A stretch of DNA of 64,000 nt from Micromonospora sp. WMMA1363 (GTDB lineage: Bacteria; Actinomycetota; Actinomycetes; Mycobacteriales; Micromonosporaceae), in assembly GCF_030345795.1 (NCBI RefSeq), contig NZ_JAUALB010000001.1, positions 5,634,001-5,698,000 of the forward strand, written 5' to 3'. Positions 1-9,121 of this stretch are shown in pieces (positions within the stretch are counted from its first letter, which is position 1; every line of letters starts with the position of its first letter). Position numbers and translations under genes: made by a program. Below the pieces are notes generated by a model. It saw only the letters and a list, made by a program, of their open reading frames with translations, made no database searches and was not told where the DNA came from.

Positions 1-1509
1 ACCAAGCTCCGCGGCAAGGGTCGGCTCACCGACGCCGACATCGACGCCACGGCCCGCGAGATCCGCCTCGCGCTGCTGGAGGCGGACGTCGCGCTGCCGG
101 TGGTCAAGGGCTTCATCGCGAACATCAAGAATCGGGCCCGCGGCGCGGAGGTCTCCCAGGCGCTCAACCCGGCCCAGCAGATCATCAAGATCGTCAACGA
201 GGAGCTGATCAATGTTCTCGGTGGCGAGGGGCGGCGACTGACGTTCGCCAAGCAGCCGCCGACCGTGGTCATGCTCGCCGGCCTGCAGGGCTCCGGCAAG
301 ACCACCCTCGCCGGCAAACTGGCCCGCTGGCTCAAGGCCCAGGGCCACCAGCCGCTGCTGGTCGCCGCCGACCTCCAGCGCCCCAACGCCGTCGGGCAGC
401 TCCAGGTGCTCGGTGGTCGCGCCGGCGTCGAGGTGTACGCCCCGGAGCCGGGCAACGGTGTCGGGGACCCGGTGCGGGTCGCGCAGGCCTCGATCGAGCA
501 CGCGAGGCGGGCCGCGCGTGACATCGTCATCGTCGACACGGCCGGCCGCCTCGGCATCGACGCCGAGATGATGCAGCAGGCCGCCGACATCCGGGACGCG
601 GTCAACCCGGATGAGGTCGTCTTCGTCGTCGACGCGATGGTCGGTCAGGACGCCGTCCGCACGGCCGAGGCGTTCCGCGACGGTGTCGGCATCACCGGCG
701 TGGTTCTCTCCAAGCTTGACGGCGACGCCCGCGGCGGTGCCGCACTGTCCGTCCGGGAGGTCACCGGGCAGCCGATCCTGTTCGCCTCCACCGGCGAGAA
801 GCTGGAGGACTTCGACGTCTTCCACCCCGACCGGATGGCCAGCCGGATCCTCGGCATGGGCGACGTCCTCACTCTGATCGAGCAGGCCGAGGCGGCCTTC
901 GACGTCGATCAGAAGGAGAAGATGACCGCCAAGCTGATGGGCGGCGAGAACTTCACCCTGGAGGACTTCCTCGATCAGCTCATCGCGGTCCGGCGGATGG
1001 GCCCGATCGCCAACGTGCTGGCCATGATGCCCGGTATGGGGCAGATGAAGGATCAGCTCGCGGACCTGGACGACAAGCACTTCGACCGGGTCACCGCGAT
1101 CATCCGGTCGATGACCCCGGCGGAACGGACCAACCCGAAGATCATCAACGGCTCGCGGCGGGCCCGGATCGCCAACGGCTCCGGTGTCACCGTGATGGAC
1201 GTCAACCAGCTGCTCAACCGCTTCGCCGACGCCCAGAAGATGATGAAGCAGATGGGCGGCATGATGGGCCTGCCCGGTGGGGGTCGGCGCAAGGCGACCA
1301 AGTCGCCGAAGAACAAGCGCAAGGGCACCAAGGGCGGCGGTCGGCCGCGTACCGGCGCCGGGATGCCGGGCGGCTTCCCGGGCGGGATGCCGCAGCTGCC
1401 TCCGGGCATGGACCCGAACGACCTGGCCGGCCAGGGCCTGCCGCCGGGCTTCAAGCTTCCGAAGATCGACTTCAACAAGCTCGGCAAGGGGGACAAACGC
1501 CCCCGCTGA
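1..1509 (+). CDS. ffh: Signal recognition particle protein Ffh (5' end outside window)
   Basis: GTPase subunit of the signal recognition particle, which binds signal sequences of nascent proteins with 4.5S RNA and delivers ribosomes to FtsY at the membrane. The frame is open from base 1, so the first residues of the N domain lie upstream of the window. The G1 loop GLQGSGKTT is near 283-309, followed by DTAGR near 535 and the SKLDG motif near 709. The C-terminal M domain is methionine-rich (MMKQMGGMMG near 1240-1270) and ends in a basic Gly/Pro/Met tail typical of actinobacterial Ffh. It heads the ribosome and secretion gene block. Identification is secure; only the start is missing. Confidence 0.97.
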   Translation, partial: TKLRGKGRLTDADIDATAREIRLALLEADVALPVVKGFIANIKNRARGAEVSQALNPAQQIIKIVNEELINVLGGEGRRLTFAKQPPTVVMLAGLQGSGKTTLAGKLARWLKAQGHQPLLVAADLQRPNAVGQLQVLGGRAGVEVYAPEPGNGVGDPVRVAQASIEHARRAARDIVIVDTAGRLGIDAEMMQQAADIRDAVNPDEVVFVVDAMVGQDAVRTAEAFRDGVGITGVVLSKLDGDARGGAALSVREVTGQPILFASTGEKLEDFDVFHPDRMASRILGMGDVLTLIEQAEAAFDVDQKEKMTAKLMGGENFTLEDFLDQLIAVRRMGPIANVLAMMPGMGQMKDQLADLDDKHFDRVTAIIRSMTPAERTNPKIINGSRRARIANGSGVTVMDVNQLLNRFADAQKMMKQMGGMMGLPGGGRRKATKSPKNKRKGTKGGGRPRTGAGMPGGFPGGMPQLPPGMDPNDLAGQGLPPGFKLPKIDFNKLGKGDKRPR

Positions 1510-1744
1510 GCGGCCCAGCCCCGCGGGTTTCCGAGCCCTGCCCCGGTCACTGGTCAGCGGATGCTGCCCGCCGAGCCCGGTCGCCGCACGTCGGCCCGGT
1601 TCGGGCCGCCTCGCGGACGATGGGGGATTTCCCGGCCTCGGGCCACCGGGCGTTCGCCGGTTCGGCGCGTCCAGCCGAGCCGGGCGACCGGGAACGCGGG
1701 TGCCGCCCGGCGCGACCAGCGGCGGATCCGGTAGGACTGAGCGC

Positions 1745-2824
1745 ATGGCTCTGCATCTGCGCGGCGTGCTCCTGCCCGACGACGAGGTCCGAGATCTCTG
1801 GCTGGTCGGCGACCGGGTCACCTTCGCCCCGGTGCCCGGCGCCGAGACGATCGCCGACGGCGGCTACCTGCTGCCCGGCCTGACCGACGCGCACTGCCAC
1901 ATCGGCATCGCCCGCGGCGGCACCCCTATCACCTCGGTCGACCAGGCCCGCGAGCTGGCCCGCACCGACCGGGACGCGGGGGTGCTCGCCATCCGCGACG
2001 CGGGCTCGCCGTACCCGTACCCCGAGCTCGACGATGAGCCGGACCTGCCGCGACTGGCCCGCGCCGGCCGGCACATCGCGCCGCCGAAGCGGTATTTGCG
2101 CGACATCGGGGTGGAGGTCGGTGCGGCCGAGGTGGCCGCCACGGTCACCGCCCAGGCGCGGGCCGGCAACGGCTGGGTCAAGCTGGTCGGCGACTGGATC
2201 GACCGGGGGGTGGGCGATCTGGCGCCGGCCTGGGACGCGGACACCATGACCGGGGCGGTCGCGGCCGCGCACGCCGCCGGGGTGCGCGCCGCGGTGCACA
2301 CGTTCTCCGCGGCCGGCGTGGAGATCATGGTGCGGGCCGGGGTGGATTCGGTGGAGCACGGCACCGGCCTCAGCCTGGATCTGATCGACCTGATGGCCCG
2401 GCAGGGCACCGCGCTGGTGCCGACAATGATCAACGTTCGGACCTTCGGCGGGATCGCCGACCAGGCCCGGGCGAAATTCCCCGGGTACGCCGAGCACATG
2501 CTCGCCCTGCGTGACCGCTTCCCGGCGGTGGTGCGCGCCGCGTACGAGGCGGGAGTGCCGATCTACGTGGGGACGGACGCCGGTGGCGGCATCGACCATG
2601 GACTCGCCGCCGAGGAGATGCTGCTGCTGCACGAACGCGCCGGCATGTCCGCGGTGGACGTCCTCGCCGCCGCGTCGTGGCGAGCCCGCGAGTGGCTCGG
2701 GTTCCCCGGTCTGGTCGAGGGCGGTCTGGCCGATCTGGTCGTCTACCCCGAGGACCCGCGCCGCGACCTCCGCGTCGTGCGCGCCCCCGCCCGCGTCATC
2801 CTGCGCGGACGGGTCGTCCGCTGA
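1745..2824 (+). CDS. Amidohydrolase family protein (imidazolonepropionase-like)
   Basis: Metal-dependent hydrolase of the amidohydrolase superfamily, 359 residues. The metal-binding HCH motif appears in LTDAHCHIG near residue 48, a later histidine sits in AAVHTFSAAG, the SVEHGTG motif follows, and the catalytic aspartate is in YVGTDAGGG. The C-terminal strand returns to the composite beta-sandwich (GLADLVVYPEDP). The ATG at 1745 is chosen because the long upstream in-frame extension only shadows the end of ffh. The substrate cannot be read from the sequence; family members hydrolyse cyclic amides or dipeptide-like compounds. It sits alone between ffh and proS with about 235 bp upstream. Confidence 0.85.
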   Translation: MALHLRGVLLPDDEVRDLWLVGDRVTFAPVPGAETIADGGYLLPGLTDAHCHIGIARGGTPITSVDQARELARTDRDAGVLAIRDAGSPYPYPELDDEPDLPRLARAGRHIAPPKRYLRDIGVEVGAAEVAATVTAQARAGNGWVKLVGDWIDRGVGDLAPAWDADTMTGAVAAAHAAGVRAAVHTFSAAGVEIMVRAGVDSVEHGTGLSLDLIDLMARQGTALVPTMINVRTFGGIADQARAKFPGYAEHMLALRDRFPAVVRAAYEAGVPIYVGTDAGGGIDHGLAAEEMLLLHERAGMSAVDVLAAASWRAREWLGFPGLVEGGLADLVVYPEDPRRDLRVVRAPARVILRGRVVR

Positions 2825-2955
2825 CCCGACCTCGGGCGGCGTCTCTCGATTCAGCCATGATGGATCTACGACGTGCCGTGGCGCGGGCGCCGCGCACCCG
2901 GTGCCGACCTGCCCGATGACGGACACCGTCCCGGCGCCGCATAAGATGTGCGGTC

Positions 2956-4362
2956 ATGGCGCGCGTGCTCACTCCCCGTGCGGAGGACTTTCCCCGCTGG
3001 TACCAGGATCTGATCGCCAAGGCGAAGCTGGCCGACAACGGGCCGGTCCGGGGGACCATGGTGATCCGACCGGCGGGCTATGCCATCTGGGAGCGGATGC
3101 AGGCCGAGATGGACGCCCGGATCAAGGCGGCCGGCGCGGAGAACGCGTACTTCCCGCTGTTCATCCCGGAGAGCTACCTCAAGCGTGAGGCCGAGCACGT
3201 CGAGGGCTTCTCGCCGGAGCTCGCGGTGGTGACCCACGGTGGCGGCAAGCAGCTCGCCGAACCGGTCGTGGTCCGCCCCACCAGTGAGACGGTGATCGGC
3301 GAGTTCATGGCCAAGTGGGTCGACTCCTACCGAGACCTGCCGTTGCTGCTCAACCAGTGGGCCAACGTGGTGCGCTGGGAGCTGCGCCCGCGGGTCTTCC
3401 TGCGCACCAGCGAGTTCCTCTGGCAGGAGGGCCACACCGCGCACGCCACCCGCGAGGAGGCCCGGTCCTACGCCCGCAAGATCCTGCACGAGGCGTACGA
3501 GGACCTGATGGTCAGCGTGCTCGGGATCCCGGTGGTGGTCGGCCTGAAGACCGCGCGGGAGCGGTTCGCCGGCGCGACCGCCACCTACACCTGCGAAGGC
3601 ATGATGGGCGACGGCAAGGCGCTCCAGTTGGGCACGAGCCACGAGCTGGGGCAGAACTTCGCGAAGGCGTTCGACATCAGCTATTCGTCGGCCGAGGGGG
3701 GCCGGGAGCACGCCTGGACCACCTCCTGGGGCACCTCGACCCGGATGCTCGGCGGTCTGATCATGTGCCACGGGGACGACAACGGCCTGCGGGTGCCGCC
3801 GAGGCTGGCCCCCGTCCAGGCGTACGTCATGGTGGTCAAGGACGGGGAGGGGGTCGGCGAGGCGGCGGCCAAGCTGCGCGACGCGCTGCGCGACGCCGGC
3901 GTGCGGGTCGCGCTCGACGACCGCACCGACACCCCGTTCGGCCGCCGGGCCGTCGACGCCGAGCTGCGCGGTTACCCGGTCCGCGTCGAGGTCGGCCCCC
4001 GCGACCTGGCTGCCGGCAACGCGGTGGTGGTCCGGCGCACGGAGGGCTCGAAGTCCCCGGTGCCGGTGGCGGACGTGGTCGGCTCGGTGCTCGCCGCCCT
4101 GGCCGACGACCAGCAGGCGCTGCACGACCAGGCGCTCGCCAACCGGGAGACCCGCACCCGCGAGGTGTCGACGCTCGCCGAGGCGATCGAGGCGGCCGCG
4201 ACCGGGTGGGCCCGGGTGCCGTGGTCGGCAATCGGCGTGGCGGGCGAGGCCGAGGCGAACGCCCAGGGTGTCACCGTGCGCTGCCTGGTCCGCGCCGACG
4301 GCTCGGTGCCGGACTCCGAGGACGAGCCCGACCTGACCGCCATCCTGTCCCGCGCCTACTGA
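2956..4362 (+). CDS. proS: Prolyl-tRNA synthetase, short archaeal/eukaryal type
   Basis: Class II aminoacyl-tRNA synthetase that charges tRNA-Pro, 468 residues. Motif 2 is seen as RTSEFLWQEGHTAH (near 3409-3450) and motif 3 as GTSTRMLGGLIMCHGDD (near 3730-3780), with an anticodon-binding domain after about 3800. There is no room for the roughly 180-residue editing insertion of the usual bacterial ProRS, so this is the short eukaryal/archaeal-like form that occurs in a number of actinobacteria. The C-terminus carries the Zn-domain-like tail ending in a tyrosine (SRAY), as in that subfamily. Start is ATG at 2956. Confidence 0.95.
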   Translation: MARVLTPRAEDFPRWYQDLIAKAKLADNGPVRGTMVIRPAGYAIWERMQAEMDARIKAAGAENAYFPLFIPESYLKREAEHVEGFSPELAVVTHGGGKQLAEPVVVRPTSETVIGEFMAKWVDSYRDLPLLLNQWANVVRWELRPRVFLRTSEFLWQEGHTAHATREEARSYARKILHEAYEDLMVSVLGIPVVVGLKTARERFAGATATYTCEGMMGDGKALQLGTSHELGQNFAKAFDISYSSAEGGREHAWTTSWGTSTRMLGGLIMCHGDDNGLRVPPRLAPVQAYVMVVKDGEGVGEAAAKLRDALRDAGVRVALDDRTDTPFGRRAVDAELRGYPVRVEVGPRDLAAGNAVVVRRTEGSKSPVPVADVVGSVLAALADDQQALHDQALANRETRTREVSTLAEAIEAAATGWARVPWSAIGVAGEAEANAQGVTVRCLVRADGSVPDSEDEPDLTAILSRAY

Positions 4363-4450
4363 CGGGCAAGGAAGGCCCCCTGCTGGTGCCGGACCTGGAC
4401 AGGCGGCCCGCGCCGGCGGCGGCGCCCGTCCGCACGGTGCCGGCCTCCGG

Positions 4451-4492
4451 CGGACGGCGGACGGCCGACGGCGGACGGCGGACGGCGGACGG
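4451..4492. repeat. 7-bp tandem repeat, six units of CGGACGG
   Basis: Six head-to-tail copies of CGGACGG, one changed to CCGACGG, lie between proS and the DUF402 gene. They end about 18 bp before the GTG start at 4511. The tract could affect spacing of the DUF402 promoter or simply be slippage-prone spacer DNA; nothing shows a function. Confidence 0.9.
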
Positions 4493-4510
4493 CTCGGTAG
4501 GGTCGGGGCC

Positions 4511-5158
4511 GTGAGGTTCGAACCGGGGCGTTTGGTGGTCCACCGGAATGTGCGGCGCGGGCGGATCGGGTGGGCCCGGCCCGCACGGGTGGTCAGCGAC
4601 GACGAGCGGGGCCTGCTGCTCTGGGTCGCCCGGGACTCGGCGGTCGCCAGCGAGGTCACCGAGGCCGGGCTCGGGATGCGGGCGATCCCGTTCGCCGAGT
4701 GGATCGTCTCGACCTACCGGCTGGCGACCGGTCGGTGGAAGGGGCCTCCCCTGCTGAAGTTCCTGCCCACCGGCGCCGCGCACTCGGTGTGGTGGTTCCG
4801 GGACGTAGAGGGACGTTTCGCCCACTGGTACGTCAACCTGGAGGAACCGGGTGTGCGGTGGGACGATGGCGACCTCGCCGGCGTCGACGTGGTGGACCAG
4901 GATCTGGACGTGGTCGTCCACCCCGACCGTCGCTGGGAGCGGAAGGACGAGGACGAGTTCGCCGAGCGGCTCGACTTCCCCGAGCACTACTGGGTGGCGG
5001 ACGCCGCCGCGGTCCGGGCCGAGGGGAAACGGGTGATCGCGCGGGCCGAGGCGGGGGAGTTCCCGTTCGACGGCACCTGGTGCGACTACGTGCCCCCGGC
5101 GGACTGGGTGGCACCTCGGGACCTGCCGCCCGGCTGGGACCGGCCTCCGGCGCGCTGA
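4511..5158 (+). CDS. DUF402 domain protein
   Basis: 215-residue DUF402 protein. The family includes FomD-like nucleoside-diphosphate/CMP-conjugate hydrolases and RNA-associated proteins. A central beta-barrel-like core is seen with the typical DUF402 strings WYVNLEEP (near 4828) and VVDQDLDVVVHPD (near 4890-4930), whose acidic residues are thought to bind metal. The GTG at 4511 directly follows the tandem repeat tract and gives the usual family N-terminus (MRFEPGRLVVHR). Cellular role is unknown; the gene is commonly found in actinobacterial core genomes. Confidence 0.8.
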   Translation: MRFEPGRLVVHRNVRRGRIGWARPARVVSDDERGLLLWVARDSAVASEVTEAGLGMRAIPFAEWIVSTYRLATGRWKGPPLLKFLPTGAAHSVWWFRDVEGRFAHWYVNLEEPGVRWDDGDLAGVDVVDQDLDVVVHPDRRWERKDEDEFAERLDFPEHYWVADAAAVRAEGKRVIARAEAGEFPFDGTWCDYVPPADWVAPRDLPPGWDRPPAR

Positions 5159-5399
5159 AGGTGCCATGTTCCCCTCACGTTCCGGCGACGGCGGATGACC
5201 CGGGCCGGTCCGGTGTGAGCGTTCCCGGACCGATCTGGCAGAATGGTTGGCTGGTATCCGGCGGGTGTCCGGCGCCCTCTACCCCGGGCACCGCCAGTCC
5301 ACCGAGCAGCCTCCGGCCCAAACCCCACTGTGCCGGTCGGCGCTCACCCGTGCACCGCCCGTTCCGGGCCGGTGAGATCGCAACAGGAGCGAAAGAACT

Positions 5400-5858
5400 G
5401 TGGCCGTAAAGATCCGGCTCCTGCGGATGGGCAAGATCCGCAACCCGCAGTACCGCATCGTCGTCGCCGACTCGCGTACCAAGCGCGACGGCCGGGCGAT
5501 CGAGTTCGTCGGGATCTACCAGCCGAAGGAGGAGCCTTCGGTGATCGAGGTCAAGTCGGACCGGGTGCAGTACTGGCTCTCCGTGGGCGCGCAGCCGAGC
5601 GAGGCGGTGCAGCGTCTGCTGGAGAAGACCGGCGACTGGCAGAAGTTCAAGGGTCTGCCGGCCCCCGAGCCGCTGAAGGTCGCCGCCGAGCGGGCCGACC
5701 GTAAGGCGGCCTACGAGGCTGAGGCGAAGGCCGCCGCCGGCCTGGCGGAGACGCCGGCCAAGCCGGCCAAGAAGGCGGCCGCCAAGGCCGAGCCGGCCGT
5801 CCAGGAGGCTCCGAAGACCGAGGAGCAGGCCGGTGCGGACTCCGGCGAGCAGGCCTGA
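5400..5858 (+). CDS. rpsP: 30S ribosomal protein S16
   Basis: Ribosomal protein S16, 152 residues. The N-terminal half ([20 protein letters not shown]) is the conserved S16 fold. The C-terminal third is an Ala/Lys/Glu/Pro-rich extension that is normal in actinobacteria and probably disordered. The GTG start at 5400 follows an AGGAGC-type ribosome binding site near 5384. It begins the rpsP-khpA-rimM unit, with the next start 2 bp after its stop. Confidence 0.97.
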   Translation: MAVKIRLLRMGKIRNPQYRIVVADSRTKRDGRAIEFVGIYQPKEEPSVIEVKSDRVQYWLSVGAQPSEAVQRLLEKTGDWQKFKGLPAPEPLKVAAERADRKAAYEAEAKAAAGLAETPAKPAKKAAAKAEPAVQEAPKTEEQAGADSGEQA

Positions 5859-5859
5859 C

Positions 5860-6093
5860 ATGGAACTGCGTCCGGCGTTGGAGCATCTGGTCAAGGGCAT
5901 CGTCGACCACCCCGACGACGTTCGTGTCCGGTTGGTCGACTCCCGTCGGGGCAAGCGGCTCGAGGTCCGCGTGCACCCGGAGGATCTCGGCACGGTGATC
6001 GGGCGGTCCGGGCGGACCGCCAAGGCCCTGCGCCAGGTGATCGGCTCCGTCGGTGGGCGCGGCGTCCGCGTCGACATCGTCGACTCGTACTGA
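5860..6093 (+). CDS. khpA: KH-domain RNA-binding protein KhpA
   Basis: 77-residue single KH-domain protein (YlqC/KhpA family). In other bacteria it pairs with KhpB/Jag to bind RNA. The GxxG RNA-binding loop is visible as GRSG inside VIGRSGRTAKAL near 5995-6030. The ATG at 5860 is chosen over an upstream in-frame ATG because it starts immediately after rpsP and matches the family length. The stop overlaps the rimM start by one base (TGATG), so translational coupling is likely. Confidence 0.93.
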   Translation: MELRPALEHLVKGIVDHPDDVRVRLVDSRRGKRLEVRVHPEDLGTVIGRSGRTAKALRQVIGSVGGRGVRVDIVDSY

Positions 6094-6638
6094 TGCTGCT
6101 CATCGTCGGCCGGATCGGTCGGCCGCACGGGATCCGCGGCGAGGTCACCGTGGAGGTGCGGACCGACGAGCCCGAGGCGCGTTTCGCGCCCGGCATGGTG
6201 CTGCGCACCATGCCGGGCGCGAACGCGTCCGGCGAGCAGCCCGGCGCCTACCGGGTGCCGGAGGGCCTGACCGTCGAGTCCGCCCGCTGGCACCAGTCGC
6301 GGCTGCTGGTGACCTTCGAGGGCGTGCTGGACCGCGACGTCGCCGAGGCACTGCGCGGGACCCTCGTCGCGGTGGACAGCGCCGACCTGACGCCGCCGGA
6401 GGATCCGGAGGAGTTCCACGACCACCAACTGGTCGGTCTGGCCGTGGTCACGCCGGCCGGGGACCGGCTGGGTGAGGTCGCCCGGATCGACCACGCGCCG
6501 GCCTCCGACCTGCTGGTGCTGCGCCGTCCCGGCGAACGGGACGCGCTGATCCCGTTCGTCAGGGCGATCGTCCGCGAGGTCGACCTCGCCGGCGGCCGTG
6601 TCGTCGTCGAGCCGCCCGGCGGCCTGCTCGACCTCTGA
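6093..6638 (+). CDS. rimM: Ribosome maturation factor RimM
   Basis: Assembly factor for the 30S head domain that binds S19, 181 residues. The N-terminal RimM barrel starts with VGRIGRPHGIRGEV, and the C-terminal PRC-barrel contains HDHQLVGLAV and ALIPFVRAIV. It overlaps khpA by one base and is followed after 72 bp by trmD, the standard gene order. Confidence 0.95.
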   Translation: MLLIVGRIGRPHGIRGEVTVEVRTDEPEARFAPGMVLRTMPGANASGEQPGAYRVPEGLTVESARWHQSRLLVTFEGVLDRDVAEALRGTLVAVDSADLTPPEDPEEFHDHQLVGLAVVTPAGDRLGEVARIDHAPASDLLVLRRPGERDALIPFVRAIVREVDLAGGRVVVEPPGGLLDL

Positions 6639-6710
6639 CGGGGACGTAGGCCGCGGTCGGCGGGCCAGCGGCGCCAGCCGTCCGGTCCGAAAGTTGTGGG
6701 AGCATCGCGT

Positions 6711-7484
6711 ATGCGCGTCGACATCGTGTCGATCTTCCCGGAGTACTTCGCTCCACTGGACTTGTCGCTGATCGGCAAGGCCCGTGCCAGCGGCACGCTG
6801 CGGCTGGCCGTGCACGACCTGCGGACCTGGACCCACGACGTGCACCGCACGGTCGACGACACGCCCTACGGTGGCGGACCCGGGATGGTGATGCGGCCGG
6901 AGCCGTGGGGAGAGGCGCTGGACGCCCTCGCCGCGCCGGAGGCCGCCCCGCCCCGGCTGCTGGTGCCCGCGCCGACCGGCGCTCCGTTCACCCAGGCGAT
7001 GGCCCACGAGCTGGCCGCCGAACCGCACCTGCTCTTCGCCTGCGGCCGGTACGAGGGAATCGACCAGCGGGTGCTCGACCACGCGGCGGGCCGGATGCCG
7101 GTCACCGAGGTCTCCCTCGGCGACTACGTGCTCTTCGGCGGTGAGGTCGCGGTGCTGGTGATCCTGGAGGCGGTCACCCGACTGCTGCCGGGAGTGCTCG
7201 GCAACGCGGGCTCGCTAACCGAGGAGTCGCACGCGCACGGGCTGCTGGAGGCCCCGATGTACACCAAGCCGGCGACGTGGCGGGACCTGGCGGTGCCGGA
7301 GGTGCTCCGCTCCGGCGACCACGGGCGGATCGCCCGCTGGCGTCGGGACGAGGCGTTGATCCGAACCGCCGGCCGCCGGCCGGACTTGCTGGCCGCCCTC
7401 GACCCGGCGTCCCTCGACAAACGGGACGTCGCGGCGTTGGAACGGGCCGGATTTCGACCCGCGCCGGGGAATGTGGCAAAGTAG
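6711..7484 (+). CDS. trmD: tRNA (guanine-37-N1)-methyltransferase TrmD
   Basis: SPOUT-class methyltransferase that makes m1G37 in tRNAs and prevents +1 frameshifting, 257 residues. The N-terminus [13 protein letters not shown] and the trefoil-knot strings [12 protein letters not shown] and [11 protein letters not shown] are diagnostic. The ATG at 6711 has a GGGAG site about 10 bases upstream and is preferred to an in-frame ATG 15 bases earlier. Confidence 0.96.
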   Translation: MRVDIVSIFPEYFAPLDLSLIGKARASGTLRLAVHDLRTWTHDVHRTVDDTPYGGGPGMVMRPEPWGEALDALAAPEAAPPRLLVPAPTGAPFTQAMAHELAAEPHLLFACGRYEGIDQRVLDHAAGRMPVTEVSLGDYVLFGGEVAVLVILEAVTRLLPGVLGNAGSLTEESHAHGLLEAPMYTKPATWRDLAVPEVLRSGDHGRIARWRRDEALIRTAGRRPDLLAALDPASLDKRDVAALERAGFRPAPGNVAK

Positions 7485-7493
7485 GGGGGGTGC

Positions 7494-7522
7494 CGCAGCC
7501 GGCCGCGCCGCGGGCGGCTGCG
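7494..7522. terminator. GC-rich hairpin between trmD and rplS
   Basis: Arms CGCAGCC (7494-7500) and GGCTGCG (7516-7522) enclose a GC-rich loop that can pair further. It lies just after the trmD stop and 107 bp before rplS. There is no T run, so it may be a terminator-like structure or part of an rplS leader rather than a classic Rho-independent terminator. Confidence 0.45.
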
Positions 7523-7628
7523 AGGACCCTCGACCGGGGCCGGTCCGCACCGGCAACCACCCGGGGGTCAGGAATGCCCATCCGCGCACCGACTGACGGT
7601 GCGCCGTGAGCCTCACGAGGACGCAGCA

Positions 7629-7985
7629 ATGAACATCCTGGACGCTCTTGACGCCCAGTCGAAGCGGACCGACGTTCCCGACTTCCGCGCCGGTGACACC
7701 GTCAAGGTGCACGCACGGGTCGTCGAGGGTAACCGGTCCCGGGTCCAGATCTTCCAGGGCGTCGTCATCCGCCGCCAGGGTGACGGTCTGCGGGAGACCT
7801 TCTCGGTCCGCAAACTCAGCTTCGGGGTGGGTGTCGAGCGCACCTACCCGATCAACAGCCCGGCCATCGACCGTATCGAGGTCGTGACCCGCGGTGACGT
7901 CCGTAGGGCCAAGCTCTACTACCTGCGGGAGCTACGCGGCAAGAAGGCGAAGATCAAGGAGAAGCGCGAGAAGCAGCCGAGCTGA
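7629..7985 (+). CDS. rplS: 50S ribosomal protein L19
   Basis: Ribosomal protein L19, 118 residues, located at the 30S-50S interface. Conserved strings are [23 protein letters not shown] and [15 protein letters not shown]. The ATG at 7629 is used because MNILD is the normal L19 N-terminus; an upstream in-frame start only adds leader sequence. Strong hairpins follow at 8075-8140. Confidence 0.97.
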   Translation: MNILDALDAQSKRTDVPDFRAGDTVKVHARVVEGNRSRVQIFQGVVIRRQGDGLRETFSVRKLSFGVGVERTYPINSPAIDRIEVVTRGDVRRAKLYYLRELRGKKAKIKEKREKQPS

Positions 7986-8074
7986 CATCTCGCTGCGCCA
8001 CGCCGCCCGAGCTGCTCGTATGCCGTACCGACCGGACCGCACTACCCTGGTCGTACGGGCGCAGTAGGGCGGTC

Positions 8075-8140
8075 CCCACCGCGCGGTGGGAAGGCGTCCA
8101 CTGCCGCCCGGGGAGCCTCGACGGGGTTCCCGGGCGGTAG
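8075..8140 (+). terminator. Two hairpins after rplS, probable terminator
   Basis: A perfect 16-bp palindrome CCCACCGCGCGGTGGG occupies 8075-8090. A second stem pairs CTGCCGCCCGGG (8101-8112) with CCCGGGCGGTAG (8129-8140) with one G-T pair. Both lie between the rplS stop and the GTG of the first signal peptidase and would separate the ribosomal unit from the secretion genes. Confidence 0.6.
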
Positions 8141-8167
8141 TGTCATTTCTGCGGACCGGGGAGTGGC

Positions 8168-9112
8168 GTGGTGCAGACCCTCGATGAGGACGGCGCGGTC
8201 GACCCGTGGCGTCGACGGGCCCGTCGACGCCACCGGCAGATGCCGCTCTGGCAGGAGTTGCCGCTGCTGCTGATCGTCGCGTTCTGCCTCGCCGTGCTGA
8301 TCCGCACCTTCCTGCTCCAGGCGTTCTTCATCCCCTCCGGTTCGATGGAGGACACTCTCCTCGTCGGTGACCGGGTGCTGGTCAACAAGGTCGTCTACGA
8401 CGTACGGGACCCGGTGCGCGGCGAGGTGGTCGTGTTCCGGGGCACCGACCGCTGGGCCCCCCAGACCGACGGGCAGCCCGAGCCCGGCTTCGTCGGCAAG
8501 CTCGGCGCCACGATCGGCGACCTTGTCGGGGTGAGCCGTCCCGGCGAGAAGGACTTCATCAAGCGGGTGATCGGCCTGCCCGGCGACCGGGTGGCGTGCT
8601 GTGACGCCCAGGGCCGGGTGCTGGTCAACGGCACACCGCTGGACGAGCCGTACGTGATCCGCGACTCGCCGCTGGACGTTCCGCCGAACCCGCGCGAGTG
8701 CCGGTCCCGGCGGTTCGAGGAGATCGTGGTCCCACCCGGGCAGATCTTCGTGCTGGGCGACCACCGGCTGGTCTCCCAGGACGCCCGCTGCCAGGGGCCG
8801 GTGCCGATCGACAACGTGGTCGGCCGGGCGTTCGGCGTGGTCTGGCCGTCGTCGCGGTGGAGTTCGCTGTCCGTCCCGGGCACCTTCGCGGCCGTGCCGG
8901 GCCCGGTAGGCGCGCCGACGGGCATCGCGCCGCCGGGCATCGCGCCGACCGGCATCGCGCCGACCGGCATCGCGCCGACCGGCATCGCGCCGACCGGCAT
9001 CGCGCCGCTCCGGCCCACCCCGGACGGTGGTGTGGTGCTGTTCCTCCCACTATCCGCCGTGCTGCTCCGTTCTCGCGCGTTCCGGACGCCGCTCTTCAGC
9101 CGGGCAACGTAG
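8168..9112 (+). CDS. lepB: Signal peptidase I, first copy, with Gly-Ile-Ala-Pro-Thr repeat tail
   Basis: Type I signal peptidase that removes signal peptides outside the membrane, 314 residues. A basic cytoplasmic start is followed by one membrane segment (LPLLLIVAFCLAVLIRTF), the serine nucleophile in IPSGSMEDTL and the general-base lysine in DFIKRVIGLPGD. The box-E-like GDHR motif follows. The last ~60 residues are unusual: six 15-bp units encode a GIAPT repeat, then a hydrophobic stretch (VVLFLPLSAVLL) that could be a second membrane anchor. Start GTG at 8168. The paired lepB arrangement is common in actinobacteria. Confidence 0.92.
   Translation: MVQTLDEDGAVDPWRRRARRRHRQMPLWQELPLLLIVAFCLAVLIRTFLLQAFFIPSGSMEDTLLVGDRVLVNKVVYDVRDPVRGEVVVFRGTDRWAPQTDGQPEPGFVGKLGATIGDLVGVSRPGEKDFIKRVIGLPGDRVACCDAQGRVLVNGTPLDEPYVIRDSPLDVPPNPRECRSRRFEEIVVPPGQIFVLGDHRLVSQDARCQGPVPIDNVVGRAFGVVWPSSRWSSLSVPGTFAAVPGPVGAPTGIAPPGIAPTGIAPTGIAPTGIAPTGIAPLRPTPDGGVVLFLPLSAVLLRSRAFRTPLFSRAT
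8921..9010 (+). repeat. 15-bp tandem repeat inside lepB
   Basis: Six consecutive 15-bp units with consensus GGCATCGCGCCGACC, starting at 8921, 8936, 8951, 8966, 8981 and 8996; the first and last units vary at their ends. They encode GIAPT/GIAPP. Units are a multiple of three, so copy-number change would keep the frame and alter only the linker length of the enzyme tail. Confidence 0.93.
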
Positions 9113-9121
9113 GCTCCTTGC

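Noticed and set aside
4451..4492. Tandem repeats as a CRISPR or operator array
   Set aside because: Units are only 7 bp and contiguous, which fits simple slippage better than either.
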